DNA of 64,000 nucleotides, from contig NZ_CP045644.1 of the NCBI RefSeq assembly GCF_009498455.1, positions 5,397,001 to 5,461,000 on the forward strand, given 5' to 3'. Below are positions 8,178 through 17,510 of this stretch, in pieces. The translations under genes and the position numbers were made by a program. The notes under the pieces are model-generated. The model had not been told where the DNA came from and searched no databases. It saw only the letters and a list, made by a program, of their open reading frames with translations. The stretch is from Variovorax paradoxus. GTDB taxonomy: Bacteria; Pseudomonadota; Gammaproteobacteria; Burkholderiales; Burkholderiaceae_C. Each line of letters starts with the position of its first letter. Positions within the stretch are counted from its first letter, which is position 1.

Positions 8178-9104
8178 TCAGACGTCTTCGAGCAGCGGGT
8201 ACGGCAGCGGGTCGATCGACAGCACCGGCCCGTCGGGCGTGCCGGCGTGCAGGCCGCCGGCCTCGAGCGCGGCGATCTGGATGGAGATGAGCGCCGACCA
8301 GCCGCCGTCGGGCGCGGGCGCGGCCTGCGCCACGGTGCCCACGGGCTGTTCGGCGTCGTTGGCCGCAAACACCTCCTGGCCCGCGGCCAGCGGTGCGTCG
8401 GTCTGCGCGATGTAGGTGCGGCGCTTGAGCGTGCCGCGGAACTGGCTGCGCGCCACGATTTCCTGACCGGGGTAGCAGCCCTTCTTGAAGTTCACGCCCC
8501 CCACCGACTCGTAATTGATCATCTGCGGCACGAAGGCTTCGATGACCGGCGTGGTCAGCGTGACGATGCCGCTGCGCACCTCGCTCCACGGCCACAAGGC
8601 GGCGTCGAGCGTCGGGCCCACGGGCGCCTTCTGGCCGGTTGGGGCGATCCACAGCGCGCGCGGCACGCCGTCGGCGGGGTAGAGCGACACCACGCTGATG
8701 TCTTCGCCGATGGCCGTGCGGCGACCGGGCGGCAGGGCCGCGTCGAGGCCGTTGGCGGTCAGGGCGGTGCCGGCCAGGCCGTGCAGCGCGAACTGCTCGG
8801 TGGCGTCGGTGAGCTTGACCTTGGCGCGCAGCACGTACATCGACAGGCGCTTGAGCGTGGCCGCGAGGATGTCGCGGCTGCACACCAGCAGGATGAGTTC
8901 GGGTTGCGGCCGGATGCCGATGAAACTGGCGATCACGCGGCCCTTGGCCGTGCAAAGCGCCGCCAGGCGGGCCTCGGTGGCCCCGAGCAGAGAAAAATCC
9001 TGCGTGAGCTGGCCGTGCAAGAAGCTGGCGGCATCGGGGCCTTCGGCGCGAATCACGCCGAGGTGGGGCAGGGTGCTCACCCCGTTGAGAACGACTGTGG
9101 TCAT
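8178..9104 (-). CDS. ygfZ: Folate-dependent Fe-S cluster repair protein YgfZ
   Basis: A 308-residue aminomethyltransferase-fold protein of the YgfZ/IBA57 family, which uses tetrahydrofolate in maintaining certain iron-sulfur enzymes. The diagnostic motif K-G-C-Y-x-G-Q-E is present (NFKKGCYPGQEIVARSQFRG, about residue 205), with the conserved Cys. The N-terminal half has the FLHGQLTQD segment typical of the family. It is divergent from mltG, an arrangement that, from recall, is common in Burkholderiales. The ATG at 9104 is the first start in the conserved domain, and a strong terminator follows the gene. Confidence 0.93.
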   Translation of the reverse strand: MTTVVLNGVSTLPHLGVIRAEGPDAASFLHGQLTQDFSLLGATEARLAALCTAKGRVIASFIGIRPQPELILLVCSRDILAATLKRLSMYVLRAKVKLTDATEQFALHGLAGTALTANGLDAALPPGRRTAIGEDISVVSLYPADGVPRALWIAPTGQKAPVGPTLDAALWPWSEVRSGIVTLTTPVIEAFVPQMINYESVGGVNFKKGCYPGQEIVARSQFRGTLKRRTYIAQTDAPLAAGQEVFAANDAEQPVGTVAQAAPAPDGGWSALISIQIAALEAGGLHAGTPDGPVLSIDPLPYPLLEDV

Positions 9105-9242
9105 CGCTGAATTATCATGGCCGTGCCTGTTCCTTCGGGGCGGCAGGGATTCCCCGTCGCAGCGATGGGGCCGGTCTTTCCCGCGGGTCTGTGTGCGTTC
9201 TCTTTCAGGCCTTTTTCTTTCTCCGTCCTTTTCCTCGGATTC

Positions 9243-10268
9243 GTGCGCAGCTTCTTCCTCACGCTCTTCCTGCTCGTGGCCCTGGCCGTTCTGGCGCTCG
9301 GCGGCGCCGGTCTCTGGTGGGTGCACCAGCCGCTCAAGTTGCCGACGCCCAGCGTCGACCTGTCCGTGGAGCCCGGCACCACGCCGCGCGGCATCGCCCA
9401 GGCCGTGGCCGACGCGGGTGCCGACGTGCAGCCCCAACTGCTGTACTGGTGGTTCCGTATCTCGGGGCAAGACCGCCAGATGCGCGCCGGCAGTTACGAA
9501 CTGGAACGCGGCGTCACGCCCAAGCTGCTGCTCAACATCCTGGTGCGCGGCGAAGAAGCCACGCGCAGCGTGGTGCTGGTCGAAGGCTGGAACATCCGCC
9601 AGGTGCGCGCCGCGCTCGCCAAGGCCGAGCAGCTCAAGCCCGAAAGCGTGGGCATGACCGAAGACGCATTGATGGCCGCGCTGGGCAAGCCGGGCGTGCA
9701 CCCCGAAGGCCGCTTCTTCCCGGACACCTACACCTACTCGAAGGGCTCGACCGACATCGCGCTGCTGCAGCGCGCCATGCGGGCCATGGACAAGAAGCTC
9801 GAAGCCGCCTGGGCGGCCCGCGCAGCCGATCTGCCGCTTAAATCGGCCGATGAAGCGCTGATTCTGGCCAGCATTGTCGAAAAGGAGACAGGCAAGGCCA
9901 ACGACCGCTCAGAGATTGCCGCTGTCTTCACGAATCGGCTGCGCGTCGGCATGCCGCTGCAGACCGACCCGACCGTGATCTACGGCATGGGCGCCACCTT
10001 CGACGGCAACCTGCGCAAGCGCGACCTGCAGACCGACACGCCCTGGAACACCTACACCCGCGGCGGCCTGCCGCCCACGCCGATCGCCATGCCCGGCAAG
10101 GCTGCGCTGCTGGCGGCGGTTCAGCCGGCGCAGAGCAAGTCGCTGTACTTCGTGTCGCGCGGCGATGGCACGAGCCAGTTCAGCAGCTCGCTCGACGACC
10201 ACAACCGCGCGGTCAACCGCTACCAGCGTGGCGGTGGCAGCAGCTCCCAACCCAAGGCGACCCAATGA
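9243..10268 (+). CDS. mltG: Endolytic murein transglycosylase MltG
   Basis: A 341-residue inner-membrane lytic transglycosylase (YceG family) that cuts nascent glycan strands and releases strands from the synthesis machinery. An N-terminal transmembrane helix at about residues 3-25 is followed by the LysM-like part and the catalytic domain. The catalytic Glu is in [12 protein letters not shown] (about 205), followed by [23 protein letters not shown] and the PLPPTPI-like [12 protein letters not shown] motif. I chose the GTG at 9243 because the protein then matches the usual 340-residue length; an in-frame ATG at 9117 would add 42 residues. The stop overlaps the tmk start (ATGA). Confidence 0.92.
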   Translation: MRSFFLTLFLLVALAVLALGGAGLWWVHQPLKLPTPSVDLSVEPGTTPRGIAQAVADAGADVQPQLLYWWFRISGQDRQMRAGSYELERGVTPKLLLNILVRGEEATRSVVLVEGWNIRQVRAALAKAEQLKPESVGMTEDALMAALGKPGVHPEGRFFPDTYTYSKGSTDIALLQRAMRAMDKKLEAAWAARAADLPLKSADEALILASIVEKETGKANDRSEIAAVFTNRLRVGMPLQTDPTVIYGMGATFDGNLRKRDLQTDTPWNTYTRGGLPPTPIAMPGKAALLAAVQPAQSKSLYFVSRGDGTSQFSSSLDDHNRAVNRYQRGGGSSSQPKATQ

Positions 10269-10936
10269 GTGACTCAGGCCTGTTTCTGACGCTGGAAGGC
10301 ATCGACGGCGCGGGCAAGTCCAGCCACCTCGACGCGCTGGAAGCCCGCTTCCAGGCGCAGGGCCGCACGGTGGTGCGCACGCGCGAACCCGGCGGCACGC
10401 CGCTGGCCGAAACGCTGCGCGGGCTGGTGCTCGAACAGCCGATGAACCCGCTGACCGAATCGCTGCTGGTGTTCGCGGCACGCTGCGACCACATCGCGCA
10501 GGTCATCGAACCGGCGCTGGCGCGCGGCGAGGTCGTGCTGTGCGATCGCTTCACCGACGCCACCTTCGCCTACCAGGGCGCGGGACGCGGCTTCGACACC
10601 GCCGTGCTCTCGACGCTCGAGCAGTGGGTGCAGGCGGGCCGGGCCGGTGTGCCGGCGTCGCAACTGCTGCAGCCGCAACTGACCGTGTGGTTCGACCTCG
10701 CCCCCGAAATCGCCGCCCAGCGCCTGGCCGGCGCGCGCGTGCCCGACAAGTTCGAGGCCCAGCCGGTCGAGTTCTTCCGCCGCGTGGCGCAGGGCTATGC
10801 GGCCCGCGCCGCCGCCGATGCGTCGCGCTTCGTGCGCATCGACGCCAGCCAGGCCCGCGACCAGGTCTGGCAGCAGATCGACACGGCGCTGGTGGCGCGC
10901 GGCGTGCTGTCGCCGGTGCAGGGAGCCGCCCGATGA
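10265..10936 (+). CDS. tmk: Thymidylate kinase
   Basis: A 223-residue dTMP kinase, making dTDP for DNA synthesis in the cytoplasm. The P-loop is in [12 protein letters not shown] (about residues 9-20), the DR-x motif in [10 protein letters not shown] (about 40), the [16 protein letters not shown] segment at about 93, and the lid region near residues 140-160. Length is normal. It overlaps mltG upstream and holB downstream by four bases each, so mltG-tmk-holB form a tightly coupled set, as in many proteobacteria. Confidence 0.96.
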   Translation: MSDSGLFLTLEGIDGAGKSSHLDALEARFQAQGRTVVRTREPGGTPLAETLRGLVLEQPMNPLTESLLVFAARCDHIAQVIEPALARGEVVLCDRFTDATFAYQGAGRGFDTAVLSTLEQWVQAGRAGVPASQLLQPQLTVWFDLAPEIAAQRLAGARVPDKFEAQPVEFFRRVAQGYAARAAADASRFVRIDASQARDQVWQQIDTALVARGVLSPVQGAAR

Positions 10937-11955
10937 GCGAGCCGGTGAACACATTGACGCCCTGGCTGCGCCAGCCGCTCGCCGAACTGCTGCGCCAGCG
11001 CGGCCATGCCTGGCTGCTGCAAGGCCCGTCGGGCATCGGCCAGTACGAACTCGCGCTGGCGCTCGCCGCCGCCTGGCTGTGCGAGCGGCCGGTGGAGGAG
11101 GGCGGTGCCGCCTGCGGCCACTGCCCCAGCTGCCACGCCATCGAGGTTCGCACCCACGCCGATTTGTGCGTGCTGATGCCCGAAGTCGCCATGGGCGAAC
11201 TCGGTTGGCCGCTCGACGAAAAAGCCCAGTCCGACATCGACGACAAGAAGCGCAAGGCCAGCCGCGAGATCCGCGTCGAAGCGATGCGCGACGCGGTCGG
11301 CTTTGCGCAGCGCACGAGCGCGCGCGGCCGCGGCAAGGTCGTGCTGGTGTATCCGGCCGAGCGCATGAACACCATCACTGCCAATGCGCTGCTCAAGACG
11401 CTCGAGGAGCCCGTCGGCGATGTGCGCTTCGTGCTAGCCAGCGAGGCCGCGTGGCAGCTGTTGCCGACCATCCGCAGCCGCTGCCTGGGCTTCACGCTGC
11501 CGTGGCCCGAAACCGCCGAGGCCGAAGCCTGGCTGGTGGCACAAGACGTGCCGCCCGCCGATGCCGCGCAGTTGCTGCGTGCCGCGGGCGGACGGCCCAG
11601 CGATGCGCTGCGGCTGGCACGCTCGGGCCAGTCGCCCAAGGCGTGGTCGCTGCTGCCCAAGGCCGTGTCGCGCGGCGACGTGGGCGCGCTGGCCGACCAG
11701 GCGCCGGCCCAGGCCGTCGTCGCGCTGCAGAAGCTCTGCCACGACCTCATGGCCGTGGGCCACGGCGCCGAACCCCGTTTCTTCGACGCGGCCGACCTGC
11801 CGCCGGTGCCGCACAAGCTGGCGCTGGCGCGCTGGTCGAAATCGCTCGCCAGCGCCGCGCGAACCGCCGAACATCCGTTCAACGCCGGCCTCATGCTCGA
11901 AGCGCTTGTGAGCGAAGCGCGAAGCACCCTAAACTCTGCCGCTCGCCGCCCATGA
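10933..11955 (+). CDS. holB: DNA polymerase III delta-prime subunit
   Basis: A 340-residue clamp-loader subunit. The Zn-ribbon cysteines are visible in CGHCPSCH (about residues 63-70, with a further Cys at 51), followed by the AAA+ core with RIEA-type [14 protein letters not shown], the [25 protein letters not shown]alker-B/sensor block and TIRSRCLGF (sensor 1/SRC motif). The P-loop position reads GPSGIGQYE, lacking the usual Lys, in line with delta-prime being a non-ATPase stator. It starts inside the tmk stop (ATGA) and its end overlaps the PilZ gene start. Confidence 0.93.
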   Translation: MSEPVNTLTPWLRQPLAELLRQRGHAWLLQGPSGIGQYELALALAAAWLCERPVEEGGAACGHCPSCHAIEVRTHADLCVLMPEVAMGELGWPLDEKAQSDIDDKKRKASREIRVEAMRDAVGFAQRTSARGRGKVVLVYPAERMNTITANALLKTLEEPVGDVRFVLASEAAWQLLPTIRSRCLGFTLPWPETAEAEAWLVAQDVPPADAAQLLRAAGGRPSDALRLARSGQSPKAWSLLPKAVSRGDVGALADQAPAQAVVALQKLCHDLMAVGHGAEPRFFDAADLPPVPHKLALARWSKSLASAARTAEHPFNAGLMLEALVSEARSTLNSAARRP

Positions 11956-12353
11956 ACCCACCTGCCGCGCCTGTTCCAGCCTCTGCCGCCGCTGCCGCGT
12001 TGTCTGCCACGCCGGCCCGGCCGAGCGTCATCCAGCTCGCCATCAAGGAAAAGGGCGCGCTCTACGCGGCCTACATCCCGCTGTTTGCCGAAGGCGGCAT
12101 CTTCATTCCGACCACGCGCGAGTACCGGCTCGGCGACGACGTCTACGTGCTGCTCACGCTGCCCGAAGACCCGCAGCGCTACCCGGTCGCCGGCAAGGTC
12201 GCCTGGATCACGCCGGCCCGTGCCGCCGGCAACCGGGCGCCGGGCGTCGGCGTGCGCTTTCCGTCAGACGAGAAGTCGCGCCAGCTGAAGGCGCGCATCG
12301 AAGCCGCGCTCGGTGGCTCCATGGCCTCCGACCGCGCGACCCAGACCATCTGA
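11952..12353 (+). CDS. PilZ domain protein (possible type IV pilus factor)
   Basis: A 133-residue protein with an Ala/Pro-rich N terminus (about 1-25) and a PilZ-type beta-barrel (about 28-125): AAYIPLFAEGGIFIPTTREY, LGDDVYVLLTLPEDPQRYPV, then GKVAWITP and PGVGVRF. This is the single-domain PilZ type that lacks the RxxxR and D/NxSxxG c-di-GMP-binding motifs, like Pseudomonas PilZ, which is needed for type IV pilus assembly and is also encoded after holB. Its start overlaps the holB stop. Not binding c-di-GMP is inferred from the missing motifs. Confidence 0.88.
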   Translation: MNPPAAPVPASAAAAALSATPARPSVIQLAIKEKGALYAAYIPLFAEGGIFIPTTREYRLGDDVYVLLTLPEDPQRYPVAGKVAWITPARAAGNRAPGVGVRFPSDEKSRQLKARIEAALGGSMASDRATQTI

Positions 12354-12436
12354 GTTCTTTCTCCGCCGCGCCTCGTGGCGCGGAACTCCGGACACGGCGC
12401 GATCTCCCACAGGCGCGCCGCACTTCACCCTTTCCG

Positions 12437-13243
12437 ATGTTCACCGACTCCCACTGCCACCTGACCTTTCCCGAGTTCGCGGACCAGATGCCGCAGATTC
12501 GCGCTGCCATGGCCGCCGCCAAGGTCGACCGGGCGCTGTGCATCTGCACCAAGCTCGAAGAGTTCGACGACGTGCAGGCCCTGGCCGCCCGCTACGACAA
12601 CTTCTGGGCCAGCGTGGGCGTGCACCCCGACAACGAGGACATCGCCGAACCCACCGTGGAAGACCTGGTGCGCCTGTCGGCCCGGCCGCGTGTCGTGGCC
12701 ATCGGCGAAACCGGCCTCGACTACTACCAGATGGAAGAACGCAAGGGCGGCCGCAGCATCGCCGACATGGAATGGCAGCGCGACCGCTTCCGCGTGCACA
12801 TCCGCGCCGCACAGCAAACGCGCAAGCCGCTCATCATCCACACCCGCGACGCATCGGCCGACACGCTGGCGATCCTCAAGGAGGAGGGCGAAGACGGCGC
12901 GGGCAGGGCGGCCGGCGGCGTGTTCCATTGCTTCACCGAAACCGCCGAGGTGGCACGCGCCGCACTCGACCTGGGTTTCTACATTTCCTTTTCGGGCATC
13001 CTGACCTTCAAGAAGGCCCAGGACCTGCGCGACGTGGCGGCTTTCGTGCCGCTGGACCGCATGCTGATCGAGACGGACAGCCCGTACCTCGCGCCCGTGC
13101 CGTACCGCGGCAAGACCAACAATCCGTCGTATGTGCCCTTCGTGGCGCAACAGATCGCCGAACTGCGACACGTGCCCGTAGAGGACATCGCCAAGGCGAC
13201 AAGCGACAACTTCGAAGCTTTGTTCAGGGAAGTCAAATTATGA
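12437..13243 (+). CDS. tatD: TatD family metal-dependent DNase
   Basis: A 268-residue TIM-barrel hydrolase (TatD/YcfH type), a cytoplasmic metal-dependent DNase. The metal-binding HCH motif is in TDSHCHLTF (about residues 3-11), the conserved GETGLDYY at about 92, HTRDA at about 136, FHCFTE at about 159 and ETDSPYLAPVPYRGK at about 211 with the catalytic Asp. It follows the PilZ gene by 83 bases and its stop overlaps the start of the ankyrin gene, the usual order in this bacterial group. Confidence 0.94.
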   Translation: MFTDSHCHLTFPEFADQMPQIRAAMAAAKVDRALCICTKLEEFDDVQALAARYDNFWASVGVHPDNEDIAEPTVEDLVRLSARPRVVAIGETGLDYYQMEERKGGRSIADMEWQRDRFRVHIRAAQQTRKPLIIHTRDASADTLAILKEEGEDGAGRAAGGVFHCFTETAEVARAALDLGFYISFSGILTFKKAQDLRDVAAFVPLDRMLIETDSPYLAPVPYRGKTNNPSYVPFVAQQIAELRHVPVEDIAKATSDNFEALFREVKL

Positions 13244-13920
13244 AAAACTACTTTAAGAAGTCGATATATCTTGTTGTCATGGCTGCATCTTTTGCAGCGC
13301 ATGCCGGGTCGTTTGAAGACTTTTTCCGGGCCGTGCGCGGCGACAACGCCAGTGGTGTCCGCACCCTGCTGAACCGCGGTTTCGACCCGAATACACGCGA
13401 CGAGAACGGCCAGACCGGTTTGATGCTCGCGCTGCGCGAGCCGTCGCCGAAGGTCGTCCAGGTGTTGATGGAATCGCCGCAGCTCAACGTCGACCTGGCC
13501 AACGCCAAGGACGAAACGCCGCTGATGCTGGCGTCGATCAAGGGCCAGCAAGACCTGGTCGTGCAACTGCTCAAGCGCGACGCCGCCGTCAACAAGACCG
13601 GCTGGGCGCCGCTGCATTACGCGGCCAGCAGCGGGCAACTGTCGATCATGAAACTGCTGCTCGAGAACCACGCCTTCATCGACGCCCAGTCGCCCAACGG
13701 CACCACGCCGCTGATGATGGCCGCGATGTACGGATCGAACGACGCCGTGAAGCTGCTGCTGGCCGAAGGCGCGGACACGGCGATGAAGAACCAGCTCGGC
13801 ATGACGGCGGTCGACTTTGCGGTGAAAGCGAATCGGACGGAGTCGGCGGAGCTGATCAAGGCGGCTGGGGATGCGAAGGCGAATGCGGTGAAGGCGGTGC
13901 CGAAGGACGGGAAGTGGTGA
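13240..13920 (+). CDS. Secreted ankyrin-repeat protein
   Basis: A 226-residue protein with a signal peptide (about 1-23, KKSIYLVVMAASFAAHAGS) and about five ankyrin repeats (about 30-195), with clear consensus pieces such as GWAPLHYAASSGQLSIMKLLLE and GTTPLMMAAMYGSNDAVKLLL. A Lys/Ala-rich tail ends the protein. It probably works in the periplasm as a protein-binding module. The ATG overlaps the tatD stop. Partner unknown. Confidence 0.88.
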   Translation: MKNYFKKSIYLVVMAASFAAHAGSFEDFFRAVRGDNASGVRTLLNRGFDPNTRDENGQTGLMLALREPSPKVVQVLMESPQLNVDLANAKDETPLMLASIKGQQDLVVQLLKRDAAVNKTGWAPLHYAASSGQLSIMKLLLENHAFIDAQSPNGTTPLMMAAMYGSNDAVKLLLAEGADTAMKNQLGMTAVDFAVKANRTESAELIKAAGDAKANAVKAVPKDGKW

Positions 13921-13933
13921 GTGCCTGCGGGCC

Positions 13934-14554
13934 TCAACAATCCTGACGAAAAAGAGGCTGCACACGGTCGCCCAGGTAGCCGGACAACCACGTGGAGTGT
14001 TCCTCAAGGCTCACTACCGGGATACGGTGTCCCAGCCACAAGGACTTCTCATCGCGTCCTGGCTGGCGCGTGACCACACTCAGATGGCCCACGGTGGCGT
14101 TGGCGGTGAGCGTGGTGGGAGTCACTGAGCGGATGGACTCAAACGGGACCACGGTGGTGCGCGGCTTTCGCAGCGGCGCCATCTCGACGTAACTCAGCTG
14201 CTCGGTTTTCCCATCGAATCGGAAGGCAACGATTGTTTTTCTCGAGGCCAAGACCAGAACGATGAGCCCCGCGAGGCCACTCGTTCCGAACAGTGGAAAC
14301 CAGATCATCGGGTCCGCAAACACGCCGGATGAAAAAGTGTTCACGCCTTTCGCGAGTGAGGCGACGCTCGCCAGACCCAGCCCGAAAAGATAGACGGGGG
14401 TGACGATGAAAAGCGCTGCCAGGGAGACGGCAACCGCCATCAACAGGGAAAAACGCGCGGTCGATTCTTCTGCGTCTGATTGCCAGGAAAAACAGGGGCT
14501 GATCTCTTTGCTGCTTCTGCGAGATGCCCGTCGATCGGCGGACGTCCGTTTCAT
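13934..14554 (-). CDS. Putative membrane protein with two transmembrane segments
   Basis: A 206-residue protein. A basic/polar N-terminal stretch (about 1-38) precedes two hydrophobic segments at about 40-65 and 85-105. The C-terminal half is soluble (VAFRFDGKTEQLSYVEMAPLRKPRTTVV then ESIRSVTPTTLT), resembling the PH-like part found in small two-helix membrane proteins. Its 3' end lies 13 bases from the end of the convergent ankyrin gene. The ATG at 14554 is preferred, though an in-frame start at 14731 would add about 59 residues of low-quality sequence. Function unknown. Confidence 0.65.
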   Translation of the reverse strand: MKRTSADRRASRRSSKEISPCFSWQSDAEESTARFSLLMAVAVSLAALFIVTPVYLFGLGLASVASLAKGVNTFSSGVFADPMIWFPLFGTSGLAGLIVLVLASRKTIVAFRFDGKTEQLSYVEMAPLRKPRTTVVPFESIRSVTPTTLTANATVGHLSVVTRQPGRDEKSLWLGHRIPVVSLEEHSTWLSGYLGDRVQPLFRQDC

Positions 14555-14973
14555 CGGCTGAGCAGCCCATCTGGCATGACCATCGATGACTCGCGTCGCT
14601 CGGTAAGGGCGTTTGATGCCGACGGAGATTCTTCGACAGGTTGAAAGGCTGACAGGCTCATGGATCTGACTGGAGGCTTTGGGCTTTCTCGAACTGTACG
14701 TCAGCCTGCATTTAATGGACACAATGTGCATTATGTAAAATCACATAATCCAAGGCCAAGGTTCAAATCCACAAAGGTGGGATTCAAGAAGCTGACGGCC
14801 GCACGCCGCAAACCTGATCAGGCCGCTCTCACGGGACTGCATCCGTACTACCAGCCGGACGCCGTAGTCCAAAGCGTTCACTTCAACGGGGTTACGCAGG
14901 ACAATGTCACGTTGATGGCGTAGCGGCGACGCCTCCAAGTCCCGCTTGAATCGCACGTTCAGGAAGCGGCTTC
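14555..14973. other. Intergenic region between divergent genes
   Basis: Lower GC than its surroundings. It holds an AT-rich inverted repeat (14730-14749). Short open frames exist on both strands (for example 14660-14923 plus and 14741-14956 minus), but they lack ribosome-binding sites and recognisable sequence, so I do not call them genes. The last 200 bases probably carry the promoter of the DUF6502 gene. Confidence 0.5.
14730..14749. promoter_or_regulatory. AT-rich inverted repeat, candidate operator
   Basis: ATTATGT-AAAATC-ACATAAT: perfect 7-bp arms with a 6-base spacer, in the region between the membrane-protein gene (minus) and the DUF6502 gene (plus). It stands out in GC-rich DNA. The regulator is unknown. 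Confidence 0.35.
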
Positions 14974-15813
14974 ATGGAACAACGGCTGGACTGGGCCCTT
15001 GCGGCCTGCTCACGCATCCTGCGACCCGTGGTCAGGCTCGCCCTCGCGATGGGGGTCAAGCATCCCCACCTGGAGGAGTTGTTGCGCGACCTGCTGATCG
15101 AGGAAGCCCAGCGCTCGTGGCGGACCCAGGGCGTTCCCAAGCCCAACCTGAGCCAGCTGTCCGTCACGACGGGCCTGAACCGCAAGGCGGTGACCGCCAA
15201 GGTCCGCTCCACCGGCGACCCCCTGCCCCACACCGAACTGTCGGCCGCTGCCAAGACGTTCACGCTGTGGCTGCAGATGCTCACCGAAGACGCCTCGTTC
15301 CGGCGCCTGCCCGTCACGGCGGGACACACAGCGCCCTCGTTCGAGGCGGTCGCGCGCCTGAGCAGCCGCGGCAATGTTCACCACCGCACGATCCTCGACG
15401 AGTTGATCCGGTTGAACATGGTGACCGAAAACGAAGGCGTGGCCGAACTCACCACCGACGGTTTCGTGCCCGTGCAAGACCTGCAATCGATGCTGGCTTT
15501 CCTGGGCGACAACGGGCGGGACCATCTGCTGGCGGCTGTCGCCAACACGCTGGGCGAGCAGCCCCGCATGCTCGAGCGCGCGGTGTACGCGCGCGGGCTG
15601 TCGCTGAACGATTGCGAACAGATCCACCGCCTGGTGCGAGAACGCTGGTCCGCCCTGCATCACGACCTCGCGCAGGAAATGGCGCAGGCGGTCAGTCGTG
15701 CGCCGGCCCGCGCCAAGGGGCGAATCCGGGTCGGCATCTACACGTACTACGAAGACGAGGGCACACCGTCCACGTCCACGTCCACGTCCTCTGAAAGCGA
15801 GCGCACATCATGA
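14974..15813 (+). CDS. DUF6502 family protein
   Basis: A 279-residue protein matching the family by its start (LDWALAACSRILRPVVRLALAMGV) and a helix-turn-helix-like middle (LSVTTGLNRKAVTAKV, about 63-78; SSRGNVHHRTILDELIRLNMV, about 130-150). Both parts look like winged-helix elements, so DNA binding is plausible but unproven. The C terminus is a short Ser/Thr-rich tail made from a repeated TCCACG unit. Its stop overlaps the start of the DUF5666 lipoprotein (ATGA). The two families occur together in Burkholderiales, pointing to a joint role. Confidence 0.8.
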   Translation: MEQRLDWALAACSRILRPVVRLALAMGVKHPHLEELLRDLLIEEAQRSWRTQGVPKPNLSQLSVTTGLNRKAVTAKVRSTGDPLPHTELSAAAKTFTLWLQMLTEDASFRRLPVTAGHTAPSFEAVARLSSRGNVHHRTILDELIRLNMVTENEGVAELTTDGFVPVQDLQSMLAFLGDNGRDHLLAAVANTLGEQPRMLERAVYARGLSLNDCEQIHRLVRERWSALHHDLAQEMAQAVSRAPARAKGRIRVGIYTYYEDEGTPSTSTSTSSESERTS

Positions 15814-17150
15814 GCACGATGAAGACACCCCGCCGGCTCATGCTTGGCTTGTTATCTGTCGGACTCACGGCCTTGTTGATGTCGTGCGGAGGCGATGGCC
15901 GCGGGTCGGCAACGCACCAGAGCGTGGGAACGGGCACCGCAATCGGCGGCGACAGCCCGGGCGGCGCGGGCACGGGTTCAGGCGGGGATGCGACCGGGAC
16001 CGGTGCAGGCACCGGCACGGGCTCTGGCGACACCGCCGGCAACAGCAACACCGACGGCTCCGGTGTCGGTTCGGGCGGCACCGGCGTGACGGCGGACGCC
16101 GCGGGCATCGGCGCGGCGGACGGCCTGGGCAGCATCATCCTGAACGGCCTGCGCTACACGACGGGCACCGCAACGATCACCGTCGAGGACGCCACCGAAC
16201 TCCAGATCGGCATGAGCGCGCGGGTCGCCGGCAAGGTCGACCCCGACTTCACCCGCGGCATTGCGACGCAGGTCGTGTCGGGGGCCGAACTGCGCGGTGC
16301 CGTCTCACGCATCGACGTGGGAACCGGCAGCTTCGTCGTGATGGGCATCCGCGTGAGCATCGATTCGGCCACGGTCTGGGCCGACGCGAGCGGGCTCGCC
16401 AGCGTGGCTGACGGCAGCCTCATCCAGGTGTGGGGCCTGCCCGGCGCGCCCGGCACGCTGCGCGCCACCCGCGTGCAGATTGCGCCCCCACTGACCGCCC
16501 CGCTGGTCACGGCCGCCGTCCAGAACCTCGATGCAGCGAACCAGACTTTCATGCTCGGCGAGCTGACCGTCAACTACAGCGGCGCCAGCTTCGCGGGCAT
16601 CGACGCCTCCTCGCTGGCCAACGGCGGCATCGTGCGCGCCCGGGGCACGGCCGCGCCGATCGGGAATGCGTTCGCGGCGACCAAGGTGGAGGGCTGGTAC
16701 GCGATACCGGCGAGCAACGGCATCGCGCTCCAGCTCGCGGGGGTCATCACCGATTTCGCCTCGCGCGGCGCCTTCGAGGTGCTGGGCACGCCGGTGGACG
16801 CCACCAACGCATTGATCACGGGCGGCCCCGTCGCTTCGCTCGGCAACGGCGTGAAGGTGGAGGTCGACGGCTTCATGTCCGGCGGCGTGCTGGTGGTCAA
16901 GAAGCTGCGCATCCGGCATGTGCCGGGGACGGGCGGGCCGGCCTCGTTCATGCTCATCGGCGCCATCGGCAGCTATCTCTCCCCTGCCAGTTTCAGGGTC
17001 CAGGGCCAGCCGGTGGACGCCAGTGGCCCGGGTACCGTGTTCGAGAACGGTACCGCTGCAAACCTGGCCAACGGCCGGAGCGTGACCGTCGTGGGAGACC
17101 GCGTGATCAACGGCATCCTGATCGCCCAGCGGGTGAAATTCACCCCTTGA
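15810..17150 (+). CDS. DUF5666 domain lipoprotein
   Basis: A 446-residue secreted lipoprotein. The signal peptide ends in a lipobox (LLMSC, Cys at about residue 26), followed by a Gly/Thr/Ser-rich linker (about 27-100) and about five tandem beta-barrel DUF5666 units (about 105-445), each with a pattern like VRGxV...(F)xVxG(I/T)xVD...T...(L)A(N)GxxVxVxG. The repeats resemble OB-like barrels exposed at the cell surface or periplasm. Translation is coupled to the DUF6502 gene by an ATGA overlap; an ATG three codons on could also serve. Ligand unknown. Confidence 0.85.
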   Translation: MSTMKTPRRLMLGLLSVGLTALLMSCGGDGRGSATHQSVGTGTAIGGDSPGGAGTGSGGDATGTGAGTGTGSGDTAGNSNTDGSGVGSGGTGVTADAAGIGAADGLGSIILNGLRYTTGTATITVEDATELQIGMSARVAGKVDPDFTRGIATQVVSGAELRGAVSRIDVGTGSFVVMGIRVSIDSATVWADASGLASVADGSLIQVWGLPGAPGTLRATRVQIAPPLTAPLVTAAVQNLDAANQTFMLGELTVNYSGASFAGIDASSLANGGIVRARGTAAPIGNAFAATKVEGWYAIPASNGIALQLAGVITDFASRGAFEVLGTPVDATNALITGGPVASLGNGVKVEVDGFMSGGVLVVKKLRIRHVPGTGGPASFMLIGAIGSYLSPASFRVQGQPVDASGPGTVFENGTAANLANGRSVTVVGDRVINGILIAQRVKFTP

Positions 17151-17510
17151 AGCAGCGGCAGAGCGCCCCGCGCCTGATCGCACCGCCCGTCCCTCCTCTC
17201 TGGCGGGGCGTTCCCCCATTCGGCTCGACCTCGCCACTCCGCGGTGGCTGTGTGCACGCGGGCCATCTAGCACCTTTGGCCATCTATCGCCAAATTCGTG
17301 GCGAAAGTACGAAAAAGGGACTAAAGTGAAAAAATCACATTTTTCACATTGGTGGCTTCCGTGTCTGTTCCTGCGAGTTCAGTGCGACCGTTGCTCCCCG
17401 CTGGTACCGCAGGCCGATGCCTGATGGGTGCCACCCCTTGCGGGGCTGCGCATCGGATGACTGTTCGTTGCCGGCGCAGCCGGCACCGCTGACACTGCGA
17501 GGAGCACCGC
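17151..17510. other. Intergenic region with AT-rich regulatory-looking segment
   Basis: The first 100 bases contain an 8-bp CGCCCCGC/GCGGGGCG inverted repeat without a T-run, a weak terminator candidate. Around 17300-17350 the DNA turns AT-rich and holds overlapping TCACAT/GTGA half-sites. The remainder up to the next gene shows no reading frame I can support. Confidence 0.5.
17326..17349. promoter_or_regulatory. Clustered GTGA/TCACAT half-sites, candidate operator
   Basis: GTGA-AAAAA-TCAC forms an inverted repeat and is followed at once by TTTTTCACAT, so two TCACAT half-sites lie eight bases apart. Related motifs occur at 14730 and 18241. It lies about 160 bases upstream of the gene at 17511. 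Confidence 0.35.

Noticed and set aside
14660..14923. 87-codon open frame upstream of the DUF6502 gene
   Set aside because: No ribosome-binding site or recognisable sequence and it contains the inverted repeat at 14730; an intergenic region is a simpler reading.
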